Part shown: positions 16,241 through 24,361 of the stretch, piece after piece | Position numbering within the stretch: the stretch's first letter is position 1 | Layout: every line of letters starts with the position of its first letter | NCBI GenBank assembly: GCA_002390165.1 | Contig: DGOU01000248.1 | Coordinates: forward strand, 14,979-45,534 | DNA length: 30,556 nt | Source: Lutibacter sp. UBA4458 | GTDB taxonomy: Bacteria > Bacteroidota > Bacteroidia > Flavobacteriales > Flavobacteriaceae | Direction: 5' to 3' | The notes under the pieces: generated by a model | What the model was told of the DNA's origin: nothing | Database searches by the model: none | Seen by the model: the letters and a program-made list of their open reading frames with translations, nothing else | Made by a program: the position numbers and the translations under genes

Positions 16241-17590
16241 TTATCCTATTTCTTTAATCATTATGTCTAAGCCTTTTCTAATAATTTCTTGATGAGGCTG
16301 TTTTGATACACAAATAAATTCAGTTAAAGCAAAATCTTCTGGTGCAACTTCATACATTCCTAAATTTTCCATTTCTTCTAAATCATTATACATACAAGAT
16401 TTTAAAATTTGCATAGGATAAATATCTAGTGGAAAAACCTCTTCGTAATTACCTGTAAGCACAAATGCTCTATGCTCTCCATTAGTATTTGTGTTTAAAT
16501 TATATTTTTTGTTTGGAAATAACCATGAAAAAGTTAAAGCCCTAGTAGGTGATACTTTATTAAAAACTGGTTTTGCCCAGCCAAAAAATTCATAATCGTT
16601 TCCTTCAGGGATTACTGTAATCTCATTATTATAGTATCTTAAAGCTCCTTTTTTATCCACCTTAACTCCTGTAAGTACATTACCACTTATTATCCTGCTT
16701 TCAACTTCATTTAACTTTCCTTCTACTAAGCTAGAAATATCTGCTCCTATTTTAGTGGTATAATATTTTGGCTCTTTAACGGAAGAACCTACCAAAGCGA
16801 TAATTCGTTCCGAATTAAACTTACCTGTTAAAAGTAATTCACCAATAATTACTAAATTTTCGGGTTTAATTGTCCAAACTACTTCTCCTTTATTTATAGG
16901 ATCAATTTTTGCAATTTGCGTGCTTACATTTCCTATTGGATGTGGTCCTGATATTTTATGAAGCGAAATATTATCTAATCCTAAAAATGGAGAATTTCCA
17001 TTTTTATCAACACTAACATGCACTTCTCCTTTGGTAAGTTTGCTTAAAGCAGTTACAGCTGCCTGCAACTCTTTTTCTTTACCAGCCAACACGTAATTGT
17101 AATCCGCAGCTAAAGGCGCGCTTGCATAAGCTGAAATAAAAATAGCTTTTGGTTCATTTTCCGAATTTGCAATAATATCATATGGTCTTTGTATTACAAA
17201 AGGCCAACAACCTGCATTTAATAAATAATCCTTAACCTCATCTGCCTTCATGGTTTTTGGGTCTTTGCTTCCGAAATCAACAAATTCTTGCTTGTCGTCT
17301 GCTTGGATTTTAATTGCTAAAATTTTTCTTTTATCTCCACGAATAATATCTACCAATTCTCCGCTAACTGGTGATGGGAATTTAACAGTTTCATTAGCTT
17401 TGCTAAAAAAAACCGTTTCTCCTGCTTTTAATTTTGCACCAACTTTTACTTTTAACTTGGGAATAATATTGTGGAAATCTTCTGGGATTAATGTATAAAC
17501 ATTACTAGATTTTGATTTTTCAGTTGCCTTTTCAGCTGCTCCTGTCAACTTTATATCTAGCCCTTTTTTAATTTGAATGTCCTTTGACAT
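16241..17590 (-). CDS. nqrA: Na+-translocating NADH:quinone reductase subunit A
   Basis: NqrA is the soluble cytoplasmic subunit (449 residues) implicated in ubiquinone/menaquinone binding. IKKGLDIKLTGAAE at the N-terminus and RAFVLTGNYEEVFPLDIYP followed by QILKSCMYND in the C-terminal third are family hallmarks. No membrane helices are seen. It is the first gene of the operon, and a -7 box lies upstream at the expected distance. The order nqrABCDEF matches the classical operon. Confidence 0.96.
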   Translation of the reverse strand: MSKDIQIKKGLDIKLTGAAEKATEKSKSSNVYTLIPEDFHNIIPKLKVKVGAKLKAGETVFFSKANETVKFPSPVSGELVDIIRGDKRKILAIKIQADDKQEFVDFGSKDPKTMKADEVKDYLLNAGCWPFVIQRPYDIIANSENEPKAIFISAYASAPLAADYNYVLAGKEKELQAAVTALSKLTKGEVHVSVDKNGNSPFLGLDNISLHKISGPHPIGNVSTQIAKIDPINKGEVVWTIKPENLVIIGELLLTGKFNSERIIALVGSSVKEPKYYTTKIGADISSLVEGKLNEVESRIISGNVLTGVKVDKKGALRYYNNEITVIPEGNDYEFFGWAKPVFNKVSPTRALTFSWLFPNKKYNLNTNTNGEHRAFVLTGNYEEVFPLDIYPMQILKSCMYNDLEEMENLGMYEVAPEDFALTEFICVSKQPHQEIIRKGLDIMIKEIG

Positions 17591-17624
17591 ATGTTAGATT
17601 TTATTAATAGTCGTTAAAACTGTG

Positions 17625-17632
17625 CAAAAATA
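17625..17632 (-). promoter_or_regulatory. Candidate -7 promoter box for the nqr operon
   Basis: The minus strand reads TATTTTTG, matching TAnnTTTG, 35 nt upstream of the nqrA ATG, in the gap between nqrA and the divergent T9SS gene. No TTG -33 element at standard spacing. Confidence 0.5.
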
Positions 17633-17732
17633 GGAATTTAAACCTTAGTTTTAACAGATTTTAACAAATTATTGTGTAATAATAATTACTAAAAACAATG
17701 TCAGTATAAGCTCTATTTATAATATTACCTTT

Positions 17733-17740
17733 TATATTTG
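17733..17740 (+). promoter_or_regulatory. Candidate -7 promoter box for the T9SS plug gene
   Basis: TATATTTG fits TAnnTTTG and lies 27 nt before the ATG at 17768. It is divergent from the nqr promoter about 100 nt away. Confidence 0.5.
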
Positions 17741-17767
17741 GAACGGATTTTGTAACATCGTTAAATT

Positions 17768-19018
17768 ATGCCAAAAATTTTGAAACTTATTTGCTTTTTT
17801 ACTACATTTTTAATCGCTTTTTTTGGGTATTCCCAAAATCAGACACTTGAGCCTGATTATATAAAAACTATTATTTTAAAGCCAAATAGCACTAACAATT
17901 TTGCTCCAATTCTAAAATTAGGAAATAAATTGATACTTAGTTTTGATGATTTAAATGCCAATGAGACAGATTATTATTATAAAATTGAACATTGTACTTT
18001 TAATTGGAATATTTCTAATTTAAATTCTTCAGAATATATAGATGGTTATGATAAAGACAGAATTAGAGATTATGAAAATTCCTTTAACACTCTAAAGCCT
18101 TACACACATTATCAAGTTAGTTTTCCTAATGAAAATACTCGGATTAAAATATCTGGAAATTATTTATTATCCGTATTAAATGAAGATGATGACATTATTT
18201 TTACACGAAAATTTGTAATGTATCAACCTAAAGTAACCGTTGGAGTTTCTATACATAAAAGCAGAAATGTTGCCACTATTGAAACCAAACAATCCGTTGA
18301 ATTCATTATAAACCATCCTAATTTATTAATTAACAATCCTAATGAAGAAATAAAACCGGTTGTTTTACAAAACAATAACTGGCAATTTGCCATTAGAAAT
18401 TTGAAACCTCAGTTTTATAGAGGAACGCAATTGTTATACAAATACAATGTTGAAACTAGTTTTTGGGGAGGAAATGAATTTTTATATTTTGATAGTAAAT
18501 CTATAAGAAATTCAAGTTTACATATAGTTAAATCAGAATTAGGAGAAAATTTATATCACACTTATTTATACCCAAATGAATCTAGACTTAATGAGCCTTA
18601 CACTTTATATCCTGACATAAATGGTAATTTTATTATTAGAACCTTAGATGGTGAAAACCCAAATACAGATGCGGATTATAGTTGGGTGTATTTTACGTTA
18701 AAAATTCCACTACTTAAAAATGAAAGTGTTTTTGTTAATGGAAGTTTTAACAATTGGAAATTAAATGATATAAACAGACTAATTTACAATGAAAAATTAC
18801 AACAATATGAAGTTGCAATTTTATTAAAACAAGGTTTTTATAACTATAATTTTATTACGGTAACTAATAATAATGAAGTTTCAAATCATGAAATTTCCGG
18901 ATCTCATTATCAAACAGAAAATAAGTATACTGTACTAGTATATTATAAAAAATTTGGAAGTAGATACACGCAAGTAATAGGGGTAGGATACAGTAATTCA
19001 GAGAAACTAACTAATTAA
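17768..19018 (+). CDS. Type IX secretion system plug protein (DUF5103 family)
   Basis: The 416-residue product has a cleavable signal peptide (about 1-22, ending GYSQ) and the DUF5103 layout. An N-terminal beta-rich domain runs from LEPDYIKTIILKPNST, with the conserved FNWNISNLNSSEYIDGY stretch. A C-terminal part (FVNGSFNNWKLND onward) resembles an early-set/CBM48-like beta-sandwich. In the type IX translocon of flavobacteria, a member of this family sits at the periplasmic mouth of the SprA barrel as the plug. No other T9SS gene is in the window; these genes are usually scattered. Expected location is the periplasmic side of the outer membrane. Confidence 0.88.
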   Translation: MPKILKLICFFTTFLIAFFGYSQNQTLEPDYIKTIILKPNSTNNFAPILKLGNKLILSFDDLNANETDYYYKIEHCTFNWNISNLNSSEYIDGYDKDRIRDYENSFNTLKPYTHYQVSFPNENTRIKISGNYLLSVLNEDDDIIFTRKFVMYQPKVTVGVSIHKSRNVATIETKQSVEFIINHPNLLINNPNEEIKPVVLQNNNWQFAIRNLKPQFYRGTQLLYKYNVETSFWGGNEFLYFDSKSIRNSSLHIVKSELGENLYHTYLYPNESRLNEPYTLYPDINGNFIIRTLDGENPNTDADYSWVYFTLKIPLLKNESVFVNGSFNNWKLNDINRLIYNEKLQQYEVAILLKQGFYNYNFITVTNNNEVSNHEISGSHYQTENKYTVLVYYKKFGSRYTQVIGVGYSNSEKLTN

Positions 19019-19023
19019 ATTCG

Positions 19024-19031
19024 TATATTTG
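19024..19031 (+). promoter_or_regulatory. Candidate -7 promoter box for apaG
   Basis: TATATTTG fits TAnnTTTG in the 37-nt gap, 24 nt before the apaG ATG, so apaG and the gene after it may have their own transcript. Confidence 0.45.
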
Positions 19032-19055
19032 AAAAAATCAAAGGCTTAATCAATT

Positions 19056-19442
19056 ATGGTACAACAAGTAACAAATGGTATTAAAATTTCTGTTACTTCT
19101 ATTTTTGAAGGTACTAGTTACCGAAATTATAGATTGTATTATGCTTTTAGCTATCAGGTTACTATAGAAAACCAAAGCAATGAAACCGTCCAATTATTAA
19201 ATCGTCATTGGAAAATATTTGATTCATTAAATAACATTGAAATTGTAGAAGGAGATGGTGTAATTGGCAAAAAACCAATTTTAAAACCTACCCAAAAACA
19301 CACCTATAAATCTAATTGTTTTTTAAATTCTCCGATTGGCGCAATGGAAGGTTTTTACATTATGATAAATTTAAGCAACTCCAATTCTTTTAAAGTATTA
19401 ATCCCCACATTTCAATTAATGGTTCCAAATATTAGTAATTAA
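19056..19442 (+). CDS. apaG: ApaG-domain protein
   Basis: The 128-residue product matches bacterial ApaG throughout: an immunoglobulin-like beta-sandwich with YAFSYQVTIENQSNETVQLL, RHWKIFDSLNN, EGDGVIGKKPILKP and MEGFYIMI. ApaG was linked to Co2+ resistance and Mg2+ efflux in enterobacteria, but its molecular role is not settled. No signal peptide, so cytoplasmic. A DUF3667 gene follows 3 nt later and is probably co-transcribed. Confidence 0.95.
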   Translation: MVQQVTNGIKISVTSIFEGTSYRNYRLYYAFSYQVTIENQSNETVQLLNRHWKIFDSLNNIEIVEGDGVIGKKPILKPTQKHTYKSNCFLNSPIGAMEGFYIMINLSNSNSFKVLIPTFQLMVPNISN

Positions 19443-19445
19443 AAC

Positions 19446-20603
19446 GTGAAACTAAAACTAATTAATTACAAACCTAAAAAATCTAAAGGATTAGAATGTT
19501 TAAATTGTGGTCAACCACTTTTAAATAATGAGAATTTCTGTTCATATTGTGGGCAAAAAAACAACATAAAAAAACTTAACTTTTCTAACTTTTTAAGTAA
19601 TTTATTTTCAGGATTTCTTTCTTATGATTCTCGTTTTTGGAAAACTTTTATTCCGTTACTTACTAAACCAGGCAAAATATCAAAACAATATATTGAAGGA
19701 AAAAAAGTACGATTTGTAAATCCTTTTCAACTTTATTTAAATGTATCCATTATTTTCTTTTTAGTATTTGGCATAACCAATGAAATAGATAATAACATAG
19801 ATACTGCAGCTCTTAATTTTAACAAAAACCAAATAAACAATGTAGTTAAAAACCAAAAAACTACATTAGATTCCGTTTTAACCAATGTAAAATCTGAACT
19901 AAAAAACAAAAACCCTAACGATTCTACCGCAACAAAAATAGTAACAGATCTTGAAGATGCTTTAAAAGTAATAGATAATAATAAAAAGAGTGAACTTAAT
20001 ACTTCTATGTTTAAATTCAACTCTGATACTATAACCTCAAAAAATAGTTTTAATTATAAAATGAAAACGTTTTATAATTATTACAAAAAAAATCCTAATA
20101 TAAAAACTGAAAATGCTTTAGATAGTTTAGGTTTTAAAAAAACCTTTTGGAACACCTTTTATTACCAACAAATTATAAATTTTAACTATAATTATCAACA
20201 AATTAAAACACAAGGTTCTAGTTATTTTATCAACAAAATAACTTCTTATATTTCCATCGCTTTATTTGTGTTTCTACCTTTATTTACTCTTTTTTTAAAG
20301 CTTATTTTTATACGGCATAATTATAGTTATATGGAACATTTAGTATTTGTTTTTCATACACAAACTGTATTCTTTTTATTATATATAATCTTTTATTTAA
20401 TAAACTACTTTGCTAAAACAGATTTGTTTACGCTAATTTTTATTTTGCTTTTTAGTATCTATTTATACAAAGCAATGCGAAATTTTTATAAGCAAGGTAG
20501 ATTTAAAACTTTTCTGAAATTTATAATTTTAAACGGATTTTATTTAACCTTAGCCAGTTTAGGACTTTTAATTGTAGCAGTACTGTCCTTTATGATTAAG
20601 TAA
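19446..20603 (+). CDS. DUF3667 zinc-ribbon membrane protein, GTG start
   Basis: The 385-residue product opens with a zinc ribbon, CLNCGQPLLNNENFCSYCG (Cys18, Cys21, Cys32, Cys35). FWKTFIPLLTKPGKISKQYI and GKKVRFVNPFQLYLN follow, the core of the DUF3667 family. A first membrane helix lies near 90-105. A long Lys/Asn-rich soluble stretch (about 110-250) comes next, then roughly four helices to the end. The function is unknown. The first usable start is GTG at 19446, 3 nt after the apaG stop. The 3' end overlaps the convergent NRDE gene by 8 nt. Confidence 0.85.
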   Translation: MKLKLINYKPKKSKGLECLNCGQPLLNNENFCSYCGQKNNIKKLNFSNFLSNLFSGFLSYDSRFWKTFIPLLTKPGKISKQYIEGKKVRFVNPFQLYLNVSIIFFLVFGITNEIDNNIDTAALNFNKNQINNVVKNQKTTLDSVLTNVKSELKNKNPNDSTATKIVTDLEDALKVIDNNKKSELNTSMFKFNSDTITSKNSFNYKMKTFYNYYKKNPNIKTENALDSLGFKKTFWNTFYYQQIINFNYNYQQIKTQGSSYFINKITSYISIALFVFLPLFTLFLKLIFIRHNYSYMEHLVFVFHTQTVFFLLYIIFYLINYFAKTDLFTLIFILLFSIYLYKAMRNFYKQGRFKTFLKFIILNGFYLTLASLGLLIVAVLSFMIK

Positions 20604-21300
20604 AAAGTACCTTTTTTTTAGCCGAAGCAATAACATCTTCATAAATCATTTCTACTTTTTCATTTTCTTTCTTTACTGAAGTAATGCTAACCGTTTCAAT
20701 AGTTGGTCGTTTCATTAAAACAGATTGGGTTTTATTTCCAAATTCTGAATGATGAAATTTTAATATATTTTTAATGGTGAAATTTTGCTCTTTTTGCCAA
20801 TTCTTAAACCATTTTTTTCGATTATTTTTACTGCTTTCAGAATACAAAGTAGAAGATGACCATATTTTTGGCTGATTTTCTAATTCCGTAAAATGTTTTT
20901 CTTTTTCATCCCAAATTAATTCTAATAAATTAAGCTTATTATTATTCCAATCCACAATTACCATAGTAAATGGCTCTACATTTTCTAAATTTAATTTAGT
21001 TATATATTCTTTTACATTAGAAGTTTTCAATATTTCCTTAGCAATAACACCTCTGCTTTTAGTATAATTTTCTTTTTTAATATGATTTACAAAGCCTCCA
21101 TTTAAAACACAAACTAATCTATTTTTTGAGCTAACCCCAATCCATGTTCCGCCAGCTATTTTATCTTTTGGATACAGTATTTTAACATCGTTTTCTAAAT
21201 AAATTTTCGGTAAAAAAGTCTCTCTAATTTTTTGTTCATCTCTATTTGATGTTAAAATAAAATCATTGTTTTTTAAAGGAATAAAAGTAACGGTACACAT
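20596..21300 (-). CDS. NRDE family (TANGO2-like) protein
   Basis: The 234-residue protein starts MCTVTF and has the family signature SNRDE at about 18-22. Cys2 is in the position expected of an N-terminal nucleophile after Met removal, as proposed for this family. GGTWIGVSSKNRLVCVLNGG follows as the next conserved block. The family includes human TANGO2, whose role in lipid or haem handling is debated. The bacterial function is unknown. No signal peptide. Its last 8 nt overlap the end of the convergent DUF3667 gene. Confidence 0.9.
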   Translation of the reverse strand: MCTVTFIPLKNNDFILTSNRDEQKIRETFLPKIYLENDVKILYPKDKIAGGTWIGVSSKNRLVCVLNGGFVNHIKKENYTKSRGVIAKEILKTSNVKEYITKLNLENVEPFTMVIVDWNNNKLNLLELIWDEKEKHFTELENQPKIWSSSTLYSESSKNNRKKWFKNWQKEQNFTIKNILKFHHSEFGNKTQSVLMKRPTIETVSITSVKKENEKVEMIYEDVIASAKKKVLFT

Positions 21301-21357
21301 TATAATTTATCTGTTTTATTCAGGATGAATTCCGAGTAAAAATTCATTTCAATTTAG

Positions 21358-21365
21358 TAACTTTG
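21358..21365 (+). promoter_or_regulatory. Candidate -7 promoter box for pruA
   Basis: TAACTTTG fits TAnnTTTG, 40 nt before the pruA ATG. A minus-strand match, TAAATTTG (21369-21376), lies a few bases away and could serve the divergent NRDE gene, though 68 nt from its start. Confidence 0.5.
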
Positions 21366-21405
21366 CAACAAATTTAAACTAAAAAACCTTTAAAAAATAA
21401 ATATT

Positions 21406-23031
21406 ATGGCTTCAGGATTTTATCAAGTACCAAAAGCTGTTAATGAGCCTATTAAATCATACGCTCCAGGTAGCCCAGAGTTAAAAACTTTATTAGCTAC
21501 CTATAACAAAATGTATAAAGAAGAAATTGACATTCCTTTTTATATTGGTAGCAAAGAATATAGAACTGGCAACACAGTAGATATTCATCCACCACATGAT
21601 CATAAACACTGTGTAGGTAAATACCATACTGCAGAACGCGAACACCTTGAATTAGCTATTGAAAAAGCCGCTGAAGCAAGAGTGAAATGGGCAAAAACAA
21701 GTTGGCAAGATAGAGCAGCTATATTTTTAAAAGCTGCCGATTTATTAGCTGGTCCTTTTAGAGATAAAATGAACGCAGCAACTATGATTGCTCAATCTAA
21801 AAATGTTTTTCAAGCGGAAATTGATGCTGCTTGTGAATTGATTGATTTCTTTAGATTTAATGTTGAATTTATGACAGAAATTTATAACAATCAACCTCAA
21901 TCTTCTGCTGGAATTTGGAACCGAATGGAATATAGACCTTTAGAAGGATTTATTTATGCAATTACTCCTTTTAACTTTACTTCTATTGCAGGAAACTTAC
22001 CAGGTGCTCCGGCCCTAATGGGAAATGTAGTTATATGGAAACCAGCCAGATCACAAGTGTATTCTGCACAAGTAATTATGGAATTATTTAAAGCCGCTGG
22101 CTTACCTGATGGCGTTATAAATATGGTTACAGGAAATTCAGGAATGATTACCGATGTTTTATTAGGAAGTGAAGATTTTGCTGGCGTACACTTTACAGGT
22201 TCTACTCCTGTATTTAAAAGTTTCTGGAAAACTATTGGAAACAATATGGATACGTACAAAGCTTATCCTAGAATTGTTGGCGAAACAGGTGGAAAAGATT
22301 TTATTTGGGCGCATCCAACTGCTAATGCTCAAGAAGTAGCAACTGCTATTTCAAGAGGTGCTTTTGAATTTCAAGGTCAAAAATGTTCTGCTGCATCAAG
22401 GGCATACATTCCTAATAGTATTTGGAAAGATGTTAAAGAAGGTATAATTAAAGATGTAAATTCTTTTAAAATGGGTTCTCCAGCTGATACAAGTAATTTT
22501 ATCAATGCTGTTATTGATGATAGAGCATTTAAAAAACTTTCTAGCTATATTGATCAAGCTAAAAAAGATAACGATGCAGAGATTATTGTTGGTGGTAGTT
22601 ATGATGATTCCAAAGGATATTTTATAGAACCTACTATAATTGTTACTACCAATCCTCAATATAAAACTATGTACACTGAGCTATTCGGTCCAATTATTAC
22701 CATTTATGTTTATGAAGATAATAAATGGGAAGAATCACTAGATATTTTGGATAAAACTTCAGAATACGCATTAACAGGTGCTATTTTTAGTGGAGATAGA
22801 TATGTTATTGATATTGCCACTAACAAATTAGAAAATGCTGCTGGTAATTTCTACATAAACGACAAACCTACTGGTGCTGTTGTTGGTCAACAACCATTTG
22901 GCGGCGCCCGTGGTTCAGGAACCAATGACAAAGCAGGTTCTGTTTGGAACTTATTACGTTGGGTAAGTAACCGTACTATAAAAGAAACTTTTGTACCTCC
23001 AACAGATTACAGATATCCGTTTTTAGGGTAA
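21406..23031 (+). CDS. pruA: 1-pyrroline-5-carboxylate dehydrogenase
   Basis: This stand-alone 541-residue aldehyde dehydrogenase oxidises glutamate semialdehyde (from pyrroline-5-carboxylate) to glutamate with NAD+, the last step of proline breakdown. The catalytic Cys327 lies in FEFQGQKCSAASR and the general base Glu293 in VGETGGKDF. ITPFNFTSIAGNLPGAPALMGN and VHFTGSTPVF are the nucleotide-binding segments seen in this subfamily. QQPFGGARGSGTNDKAG near the C-terminus is specific to this enzyme class. It is not fused to a PutA proline dehydrogenase, and no such gene is nearby. It has its own promoter and a strong terminator. Confidence 0.96.
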   Translation: MASGFYQVPKAVNEPIKSYAPGSPELKTLLATYNKMYKEEIDIPFYIGSKEYRTGNTVDIHPPHDHKHCVGKYHTAEREHLELAIEKAAEARVKWAKTSWQDRAAIFLKAADLLAGPFRDKMNAATMIAQSKNVFQAEIDAACELIDFFRFNVEFMTEIYNNQPQSSAGIWNRMEYRPLEGFIYAITPFNFTSIAGNLPGAPALMGNVVIWKPARSQVYSAQVIMELFKAAGLPDGVINMVTGNSGMITDVLLGSEDFAGVHFTGSTPVFKSFWKTIGNNMDTYKAYPRIVGETGGKDFIWAHPTANAQEVATAISRGAFEFQGQKCSAASRAYIPNSIWKDVKEGIIKDVNSFKMGSPADTSNFINAVIDDRAFKKLSSYIDQAKKDNDAEIIVGGSYDDSKGYFIEPTIIVTTNPQYKTMYTELFGPIITIYVYEDNKWEESLDILDKTSEYALTGAIFSGDRYVIDIATNKLENAAGNFYINDKPTGAVVGQQPFGGARGSGTNDKAGSVWNLLRWVSNRTIKETFVPPTDYRYPFLG

Positions 23032-23038
23032 CAAACTT

Positions 23039-23083
23039 TAGATAATAAAAAAGCTCGCTAGTTGCGAGCTTTTTTATTATCTA
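23039..23083. terminator. Strong bidirectional terminator after pruA
   Basis: A perfect 20-bp stem (23039-23058 against 23064-23083) encloses the loop tagtt. Its core is AAGCTCGC/GCGAGCTT with A- and T-runs outside. It serves pruA and, on the other strand, the small gene ending at 23100. Confidence 0.92.
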
Positions 23084-23099
23084 ACATTTAAATTTTTAA

Positions 23100-23279
23100 T
23101 TAACCTTTTTCCAATTTATCTGCATTTGGTAACAACCCAACTAATTCTTGAGGGTTATGAATTAAAACTGGTATATGTTGTGGGCAGATATAAAATTCGC
23201 TTTTTTGATAATAAAATTTAGTCACAGGAGTTTCGTTTGAATTTTTCTTGCAAACTAAACATTCTTTAATTTCACTCAT
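23100..23279 (-). CDS. Small CxxC...CxxH protein, putative zinc finger (59 residues)
   Basis: This short frame runs from an ATG (23277-23279) to a TAA (23100-23102). The product starts MSEIKECLVCKK and contains ICPQHIPVLI and NPQELVGLLPNADK. Cys7/Cys10 and Cys32/His35 form a CxxC-21-CxxH pattern, a likely zinc site. The spacing suggests a zinc ribbon or treble-clef fold. I do not recognise a named function. Support for a real gene comes from a well-formed promoter upstream, with both boxes at correct spacing, and from the terminator just downstream. Residues after the finger (about 38-55) could form a short helix. Confidence 0.8.
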   Translation of the reverse strand: MSEIKECLVCKKNSNETPVTKFYYQKSEFYICPQHIPVLIHNPQELVGLLPNADKLEKG

Positions 23280-23298
23280 ATTGTTATATTTTAAAAGA

Positions 23299-23329
23299 CA
23301 AAAATATCTTTTTGTTTTTTATCTGCAAA
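23299..23329 (-). promoter_or_regulatory. Bacteroidota promoter with -7 and -33 elements for the small zinc-finger gene
   Basis: On the minus strand, TTG (23329-23327) is followed after 20 nt by TATTTTTG (23306-23299), matching the -33 TTG / -7 TAnnTTTG consensus. The box ends 19 nt before the ATG. Confidence 0.6.
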
Positions 23330-23360
23330 TGATCTTCGTCATAAATTAAAAATTCACTTT

Positions 23361-23393
23361 ATAAAACAAGAAGCTCGCCGAGAGGCGAGCTTC
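23361..23393 (-). terminator. Terminator hairpin downstream of rsmG
   Basis: A perfect 10-bp stem (gaagctcgcc at 23370-23379, ggcgagcttc at 23384-23393) encloses a four-base loop. On the minus strand it is followed by the T-rich ttgttttat. It resembles the pruA terminator core AAGCTCGC. It lies 189 nt past the rsmG stop, an unusually long 3' leader to a terminator. Confidence 0.7.
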
Positions 23394-23581
23394 ATTTACT
23401 AATGTTAAAATATTTATTATTTTTTCTGTATTTACGTATATGTAACAAACCCTATTCTTAAAATGAGGGTATATAAAAATAGGTTTAGTGTTTGAAACTG
23501 TTTGCTATTTACATTATTTATAATAAAATTTCGGGGCTAAATTAATACCTTTTTTATAACTAAAACATAACAAATGTCACA
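23394..23581. other. Non-coding stretch with alternative hairpins between rsmG and its terminator
   Basis: No reading frame of useful length occurs here. The segment 23447-23486 contains cctatt (23451-23456) and aatagg (23478-23483), which can pair. It also contains an overlapping ccct/aggg pairing (about 23450-23469) that would compete with it. Read on the minus strand it ends in the hairpin at 23370-23393. It may be the 3' UTR of rsmG, a small RNA, or a remnant of something lost. Confidence 0.35.
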
Positions 23582-24208
23582 TTAGTTACTCTTTAAAGGT
23601 ATATGTACTACTTTTTTAGTTTCAAAAAAGCCTTCCACAAAGTAATCAGAAAGGTTATAAATAGTAGCTTTAGAAAACTTTTGAAGTTCTTCTTCTAAAT
23701 TGCCTCCTTTTAAATATAAAATGCCGTTTTTTAAAGCATGATTTTGTTTTTTCTCCACTTTGTTATAGGTCCACTTTACAAAATCATCCATATTAGTTAC
23801 TGCCCTACTTACAATAAAATCGAACTTTCCTTTAACGTTTTCTGCTCTTAAATGAGCTGCTTTAACATTAGTTAATTTTAATGCGTTAACTACTTCGTTT
23901 ACCACTTTAATTTTCTTTCCGATAGAATCAACTAAATAAAAATCAACTTCAGGATACAAAATTGCTAGTGGAATTCCTGGAAAACCTCCTCCAGTTCCAA
24001 TATCTAAAACTTTTGCTTTAGCATTAAAGGCTTGCACCTTTGCAATTCCTAAAGAATGAAGCACATGTTTTACATATAATTCATCAATATCTTTTCTTGA
24101 AATTACATTAATTTGAGCATTCCATTCTATATAAAGCGCTCTTAATTTTTCAAACCTCGTAATTTGACTTGCAGTTAAGTTGGGAAAATATTTTTTTATT
24201 GTATCCAT
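23582..24208 (-). CDS. rsmG: 16S rRNA (guanine-527-N7) methyltransferase
   Basis: The 208-residue enzyme (also called GidB) makes m7G527 in 16S rRNA using SAM. VLDIGTGGGFPGIPLAI (67-83) is the SAM-binding motif and is nearly invariant in RsmG. WNAQINVISRKD and VKHVLHSL (about 29-53) and FIVSRAV match the family. Length is normal. It is transcribed away from the desaturase gene. A -7 box lies close upstream, and a hairpin 189 nt downstream is the likely transcript end. Confidence 0.96.
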   Translation of the reverse strand: MDTIKKYFPNLTASQITRFEKLRALYIEWNAQINVISRKDIDELYVKHVLHSLGIAKVQAFNAKAKVLDIGTGGGFPGIPLAILYPEVDFYLVDSIGKKIKVVNEVVNALKLTNVKAAHLRAENVKGKFDFIVSRAVTNMDDFVKWTYNKVEKKQNHALKNGILYLKGGNLEEELQKFSKATIYNLSDYFVEGFFETKKVVHIPLKSN

Positions 24209-24227
24209 ATTATAAATTCACTTATCG

Positions 24228-24235
24228 CAAAAATA
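24228..24235 (-). promoter_or_regulatory. Candidate -7 promoter box for rsmG
   Basis: The minus strand reads TATTTTTG, matching TAnnTTTG, 19 nt before the rsmG ATG. No TTG at the standard -33 spacing. Confidence 0.5.
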
Positions 24236-24361
24236 CAACTATCCTATTTATTTTACACATCATAAAAAAGTGTTATTTTTTTTTTAAAACTATTATAACT
24301 CATAAAAATGAATTATTTTCGTTGCCTTACAAACTAAATGACTTTTTGAATCAAAATAATT

